DNA of 64,000 bases from Paracoccus aminophilus JCM 7686. GTDB taxonomy: Bacteria > Pseudomonadota > Alphaproteobacteria > Rhodobacterales > Rhodobacteraceae. How positions within the stretch are numbered: position 1 is the first letter of the stretch; each line of letters opens with the position of its first letter. Below, piece after piece: positions 61,129-64,000 of the stretch. The notes below the pieces were generated by a model. It did not search any database, had not been told where the DNA came from, and saw only the letters and a program-made list of their open reading frames with translations. A program made the translations under genes and the position numbers. Where the stretch lies: contig NC_022041.1 of assembly GCF_000444995.1 (NCBI RefSeq), positions 1,028,001 to 1,092,000 on the forward strand. The letters are read 5' to 3'.

Positions 61129-61962
61129 TCAGCGCGCCATGAAGATCGGGATCGTCGCCGCTTCCAGCATATTGCGCGTGGCGCCGCCAAGGATCGCTTG
61201 GCGGAAGCGCGAATGGCCATAGGCCCCCATCACGATCATATCGGCGCCGATCTCGGTGGCGCGGCGCGCAAGGATCTCGCTGATCTTCGGCAAGGTCCGG
61301 GCCAAAACCGCGATCTCGGCCTTGACGCCGTGACGCGTCAGCATCTGGCAAAGCGTGCCGCCGGGGTCCGAGCGCTCGGGGCTGTGGGGCGAGGGGTCAA
61401 CCACGGTGATCTCGACCGAATCCGCGGCTTGCAGTAAGGGCAGGGCGCGCCGGGTCGCGACCAGAGCCTCATTTGACTGGTCCCAGGCCACAAGGATCTT
61501 CTTGCCAAGGTTTTCAGGCAGTTCGCTCGGCACGATCAGGACCGGAGCGCCGCCTTCGAACAAAGCAGCCTCGGTGATCGCCTCGCCATCGGCGCTGCTT
61601 TCGCCCTCATAGGGACGGCCAAGCACGACGAGATCCGAATAGCGTGCCCTGCTGCCAACCAGCGCGCCGAGCCCGCCGATCTGAGCCACCGCCGAATCCA
61701 CCGACCAGCGGATGTCCTTGGGTTCCAGCGCCGCCTGAACCTTGCCCTGCAAATCGCCCGCTGCCGCCATGGCGCGGTCGATTGCCTCTTGGAAGACATA
61801 GGCCGAGGCCCCCGCATAGTAAAAGCCGCTCTGCGTGTGATCGACCCCAAGGCAGAACACATCGAGATGGGCATCCTCGCGCCGCGCCAGATTGACGGCT
61901 GCGTCAAACTGCGCCTTTTGCCCGGGGTTGGTCAGGACGGTCAGAATGGATTTATAGCCCAT
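61129..61962 (-). CDS. Universal stress protein, tandem UspA domains
   Basis: 277-aa cytoplasmic protein of two UspA repeats (about residues 1-145 and 150-277). The second has the ATP-binding pattern MGAYGHSRFRQAILGGATRNML (G-x2-G-x9-G-x-T/S); the first lacks it. FNR-linked universal stress proteins are often encoded beside cbb3 oxidase genes. An FNR box centred 62 bp upstream with a TATGCT -10-like element at the right spacing (61990-61995) supports FnrP activation. Ribosome-binding site AAAGGA. Converges on fnrP. Confidence 0.94.
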   Translation of the reverse strand: MGYKSILTVLTNPGQKAQFDAAVNLARREDAHLDVFCLGVDHTQSGFYYAGASAYVFQEAIDRAMAAAGDLQGKVQAALEPKDIRWSVDSAVAQIGGLGALVGSRARYSDLVVLGRPYEGESSADGEAITEAALFEGGAPVLIVPSELPENLGKKILVAWDQSNEALVATRRALPLLQAADSVEITVVDPSPHSPERSDPGGTLCQMLTRHGVKAEIAVLARTLPKISEILARRATEIGADMIVMGAYGHSRFRQAILGGATRNMLEAATIPIFMAR

Positions 61963-61989
61963 GGCTGTTCCTTTCTCTTTGATCTTTCA

Positions 61990-61995
61990 AGCATA
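61990..61995 (-). promoter_or_regulatory. Candidate -10 element of the usp promoter
   Basis: TATGCT on the minus strand; a start site near 61983 would place the FNR box at 62018-62031 centred at -41.5. Confidence 0.5.
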
Positions 61996-62017
61996 AAGGC
62001 CGGTCAGATGGCCTGCC

Positions 62018-62031
62018 TTGATTTCGGTCAA
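62018..62031. promoter_or_regulatory. FNR box upstream of usp
   Basis: TTGAT-TTCG-GTCAA, nine of ten consensus positions. It lies in the divergent usp/ccoN gap and is placed for the usp promoter. Confidence 0.85.
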
Positions 62032-62081
62032 ACGCGGCCTCGTCTTGGGTGGCTGCGGCAAAATGCCGGTCTGTGCGCGGA

Positions 62082-62095
62082 TTGACCCAGATCAA
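62082..62095. promoter_or_regulatory. FNR box upstream of ccoN
   Basis: TTGAC-CCAG-ATCAA, nine of ten consensus positions, centred 110.5 bp before the ccoN ATG. A box of nearly this sequence is, as I recall, present before ccoN in P. denitrificans. Confidence 0.88.
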
Positions 62096-62116
62096 GGCAA
62101 GGCTTACCCGGCCCGC

Positions 62117-62122
62117 AATATT
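62117..62122 (+). promoter_or_regulatory. Candidate -10 element of the ccoN promoter
   Basis: AATATT, which would give a start near 62130 and put the FNR box at -41.5, the class II activation distance. Confidence 0.45.
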
Positions 62123-62198
62123 TGCAATCGTCGGAAGTGGAACCGAATGCCTGCAGGCTTTCGGAGCGGAAGACCATTGACGAAGGGACTCTTTACTC

Positions 62199-63818
62199 AT
62201 GTGGGACACCATCAAGCTGATCGTGCTTGGAGCGATCGCGGTCACTGCCGCGATCGCCGCCAATTACGCTCGCCCGGACGACCCGGCATATCTGGTCAAC
62301 GCGCTGATCGTGATGCTGGTTTCAGGCTTTCTCTTTATTCGTGTGCTGCGCAGCTCGGGCAATGCCCAGCCCGGCCTCGATCCGCACCCTGAAACCGAAT
62401 ATATGGATGATGTCATCCGGGCCGGGGTGATCGCCACCACCTTCTGGGGCGTGGTCGGCTTTCTGGTCGGTGTGGTCATCGCCTTCCAGCTCGCCTTTCC
62501 GGCGCTGAACTTCAGCGATCTGACGCAGGGCTATACCAATTTCGGAAAATTGCGCCCGCTGCATACCTCGGCGGTGATTTTTGCCTTTGGCGGCAACGCT
62601 TTGATCGCAACCTCGTTCTATGTCGTCCAACGCACCTCTGCGGCGCGGCTTTGGGGCGGCAATCTCGCGTGGTTCGTATTCTGGGGCTATAACCTTTTCA
62701 TCATCATGGCCGCTTCGGGCTATATCCTTGGCGCGACGCAGTCCAAGGAATACGCCGAGCCGGAATGGTATGCCGATTGGTGGCTGGTCGTGGTCTGGCT
62801 GGCCTATCTCGCAGTCTTTCTTGGCACGGTCATCAAGCGGCGCGAGCCCCATATCTATGTCGCGAACTGGTTTTACCTCTCGTTCATCGTGACCATCGCG
62901 ATGCTGCATGTCATCAACAACCTCGCGCTTCCGGTCTCGCTCTTCGGGTCGAAATCGGTGCAGCTGTTCGGCGGCGTGCAAGATGCGATGACGCAATGGT
63001 GGTATGGCCATAATGCGGTCGGCTTCTTCCTGACGGCGGGTTTCCTCGGGATGATGTATTACTTCATTCCGAAACAGGCCGAGCGTCCGGTCTACAGCTA
63101 CAAGCTGTCGATCATCCACTTCTGGGCGCTGATCTTCATGTATATCTGGGCCGGCCCCCACCACCTGCATTACACCGCATTGCCCGAATGGGCAGCGACG
63201 CTGGGGATGGTCTTCTCGATCATGCTGTGGATGCCCTCGTGGGGCGGCATGATCAACGGCCTGATGACGCTCTCGGGCGCATGGGACAAACTGCGCACCG
63301 ATCCGATCATCCGCATGATGGTTGTCGCGGTGGGCTTTTACGGCATGGCGACCTTCGAGGGTCCGATGATGTCGATCAAAGCCGTGAACTCGCTGTCGCA
63401 TTACACCGACTGGACCATCGGTCACGTCCATTCCGGCGCGCTGGGCTGGAACGGCATGATCACCTTTGGCGCGCTTTACTATCTGACGCCGCGCCTCTGG
63501 GGTCGCGACAAGCTCTATTCGCTGCAACTCGTCAGCTGGCACTTCTGGCTCGCGACCATCGGGCTGGTGCTTTACGCGGCCTCGATGTGGGTCTCGGGCA
63601 TCATGGAGGGACTGATGTGGCGCGAAGTCGACAATCAGGGCTTCCTCGTCAACGCTTTCGCCGATGTGGTTCAGGCCAAATTCGCGATGAACGTGGTGCG
63701 GGCTCTGGGCGGCTGCCTCTATCTCACGGGCGGGCTGATCATGGCCTACAACCTCTGGGCCACGGTTGCCAAACAGCCGAAGACCCAGTCCACCCTCGTC
63801 GCAGTCCCGGCAGAATAA
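62199..63818 (+). CDS. ccoN: cbb3-type cytochrome c oxidase subunit I
   Basis: Catalytic subunit of the high-affinity cbb3 oxidase, holding haem b and the haem b3/CuB centre in the inner membrane; reduces oxygen at low concentration. The 539-aa chain has at least twelve helices. Landmarks are [28 protein letters not shown] (haem ligand His), [23 protein letters not shown] (CuB ligand His and cross-linked Tyr region), [15 protein letters not shown] (CuB His pair) and [16 protein letters not shown] (haem ligands). Under FnrP control by the upstream box; ccoO follows after 12 nt. Confidence 0.98.
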   Translation: MWDTIKLIVLGAIAVTAAIAANYARPDDPAYLVNALIVMLVSGFLFIRVLRSSGNAQPGLDPHPETEYMDDVIRAGVIATTFWGVVGFLVGVVIAFQLAFPALNFSDLTQGYTNFGKLRPLHTSAVIFAFGGNALIATSFYVVQRTSAARLWGGNLAWFVFWGYNLFIIMAASGYILGATQSKEYAEPEWYADWWLVVVWLAYLAVFLGTVIKRREPHIYVANWFYLSFIVTIAMLHVINNLALPVSLFGSKSVQLFGGVQDAMTQWWYGHNAVGFFLTAGFLGMMYYFIPKQAERPVYSYKLSIIHFWALIFMYIWAGPHHLHYTALPEWAATLGMVFSIMLWMPSWGGMINGLMTLSGAWDKLRTDPIIRMMVVAVGFYGMATFEGPMMSIKAVNSLSHYTDWTIGHVHSGALGWNGMITFGALYYLTPRLWGRDKLYSLQLVSWHFWLATIGLVLYAASMWVSGIMEGLMWREVDNQGFLVNAFADVVQAKFAMNVVRALGGCLYLTGGLIMAYNLWATVAKQPKTQSTLVAVPAE

Positions 63819-63830
63819 GGGGAACGGATC

Positions 63831-64000
63831 ATGGCCATTCTTGAAAAGCACAAGATCCTCGAAAAGAACGCCACGCTGTTGCTGGTTTTCTCGTTCCTTG
63901 TCGTGACCATCGGCGGCATGGTGCAGATCGCGCCGCTGTTCTATCTCGAAAACACCATCGAGAAGGTCGAAGGCGTGCGTCCCTACACGCCCCTCGAGCT
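63831..64000 (+). CDS. ccoO: cbb3-type cytochrome c oxidase subunit II (3' end outside window)
   Basis: Membrane-anchored monohaem cytochrome c subunit that feeds electrons to CcoN. Only the first 56 residues are visible: [19 protein letters not shown] forms the N-terminal anchor helix (about residues 7-35), followed by [24 protein letters not shown], which matches the CcoO start; the haem-binding CxxCH lies beyond the right edge. GGGGAACGG ribosome-binding site upstream of ATG 63831. Cotranscribed with ccoN. Confidence 0.95.
   Translation, partial: MAILEKHKILEKNATLLLVFSFLVVTIGGMVQIAPLFYLENTIEKVEGVRPYTPLE

Noticed and set aside
1..64000. CRISPR arrays, IS elements, prophage, integrons, rRNA genes
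   Set aside because: Looked for direct repeats with regular spacers, transposase motifs, integrase genes and rRNA signatures; none seen. The only tandem repeats are the short ones listed.

Overview
This 64 kb window looks like chromosomal core sequence of a high-GC alphaproteobacterium of the order Rhodobacterales, most likely a Paracoccus or close relative. The main pointers are the hemN / fnrP / universal-stress-protein / ccoNO cluster with FNR boxes (the arrangement I associate with Paracoccus denitrificans), a SAM/SAH riboswitch in front of metK (a class I know essentially only from Rhodobacterales), lipoylated pyruvate dehydrogenase E1-beta, a double-length Dcd, and copies of a short extragenic repeat typical of Rhodobacteraceae. 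No phage, IS element or CRISPR array was seen.

Layout: 1-4.4 kb holds an RND efflux adaptor (cut by the left edge) and its inner-membrane pump, then a small ABM-fold monooxygenase. 4.5-8.7 kb is pdhC-pdhB-pdhA and ftsB on the minus strand. 8.8-15.9 kb is metabolic: an ArgE/DapE-type deacylase, two small membrane-protein genes, deoC with a double aldehyde dehydrogenase, a Hyi-like isomerase and a DUF1285 gene. 16.0-22.8 kb is a tightly overlapping five-gene envelope operon (MoxR ATPase, DUF58, BatA-like, DUF4159, amidotransferase-fold membrane protein). 22.9-26.2 kb is the lipid A operon fabZ-lpxA-lpxI-lpxB. 26.2-30.3 kb carries ridA, a HutD-family gene, a DUF1992 gene, tRNA-Gly(CCC), a DUF1489 gene, an MFS exporter and two tandemly duplicated tRNA-Glu(TTC) genes. 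30.3-39.5 kb contains recJ, glpX, a BolA gene, a J-domain gene, metK with its riboswitch, lnt and a long-tailed DEAD-box helicase. 39.9-45.8 kb is one plus-strand run: argS, a SPOR-domain gene, nagZ, scpA, scpB and a small basic protein. 45.9-51.0 kb holds dcd, tRNA-Pro(GGG), a MerR regulator, ihfA, a DksA-like gene on the opposite strand, fabH, plsX and rpmF. 51.3-58.9 kb has a sulfotransferase divergent from a branching glycosyltransferase, a HIT protein, an ABC ATPase, a zf-CHCC protein, polA and a DUF2306 gene. 58.9-64 kb is the oxygen-responsive block hemN / fnrP / usp / ccoN / ccoO (ccoO cut by the right edge).

Themes: cell-envelope construction is strongly represented (efflux, MoxR operon, lipid A, lnt, SPOR, nagZ, plsX/fabH, glycan enzymes), and the right end is a low-oxygen respiration regulon with three clear FNR boxes. 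The least understood segments are the MoxR-DUF58-DUF4159 operon, whose BatA and DUF4159 parts are separate genes joined at a repeat-like sequence, and the glycosyltransferase/sulfotransferase pair. All database-dependent statements are from memory of the families; nothing was searched.
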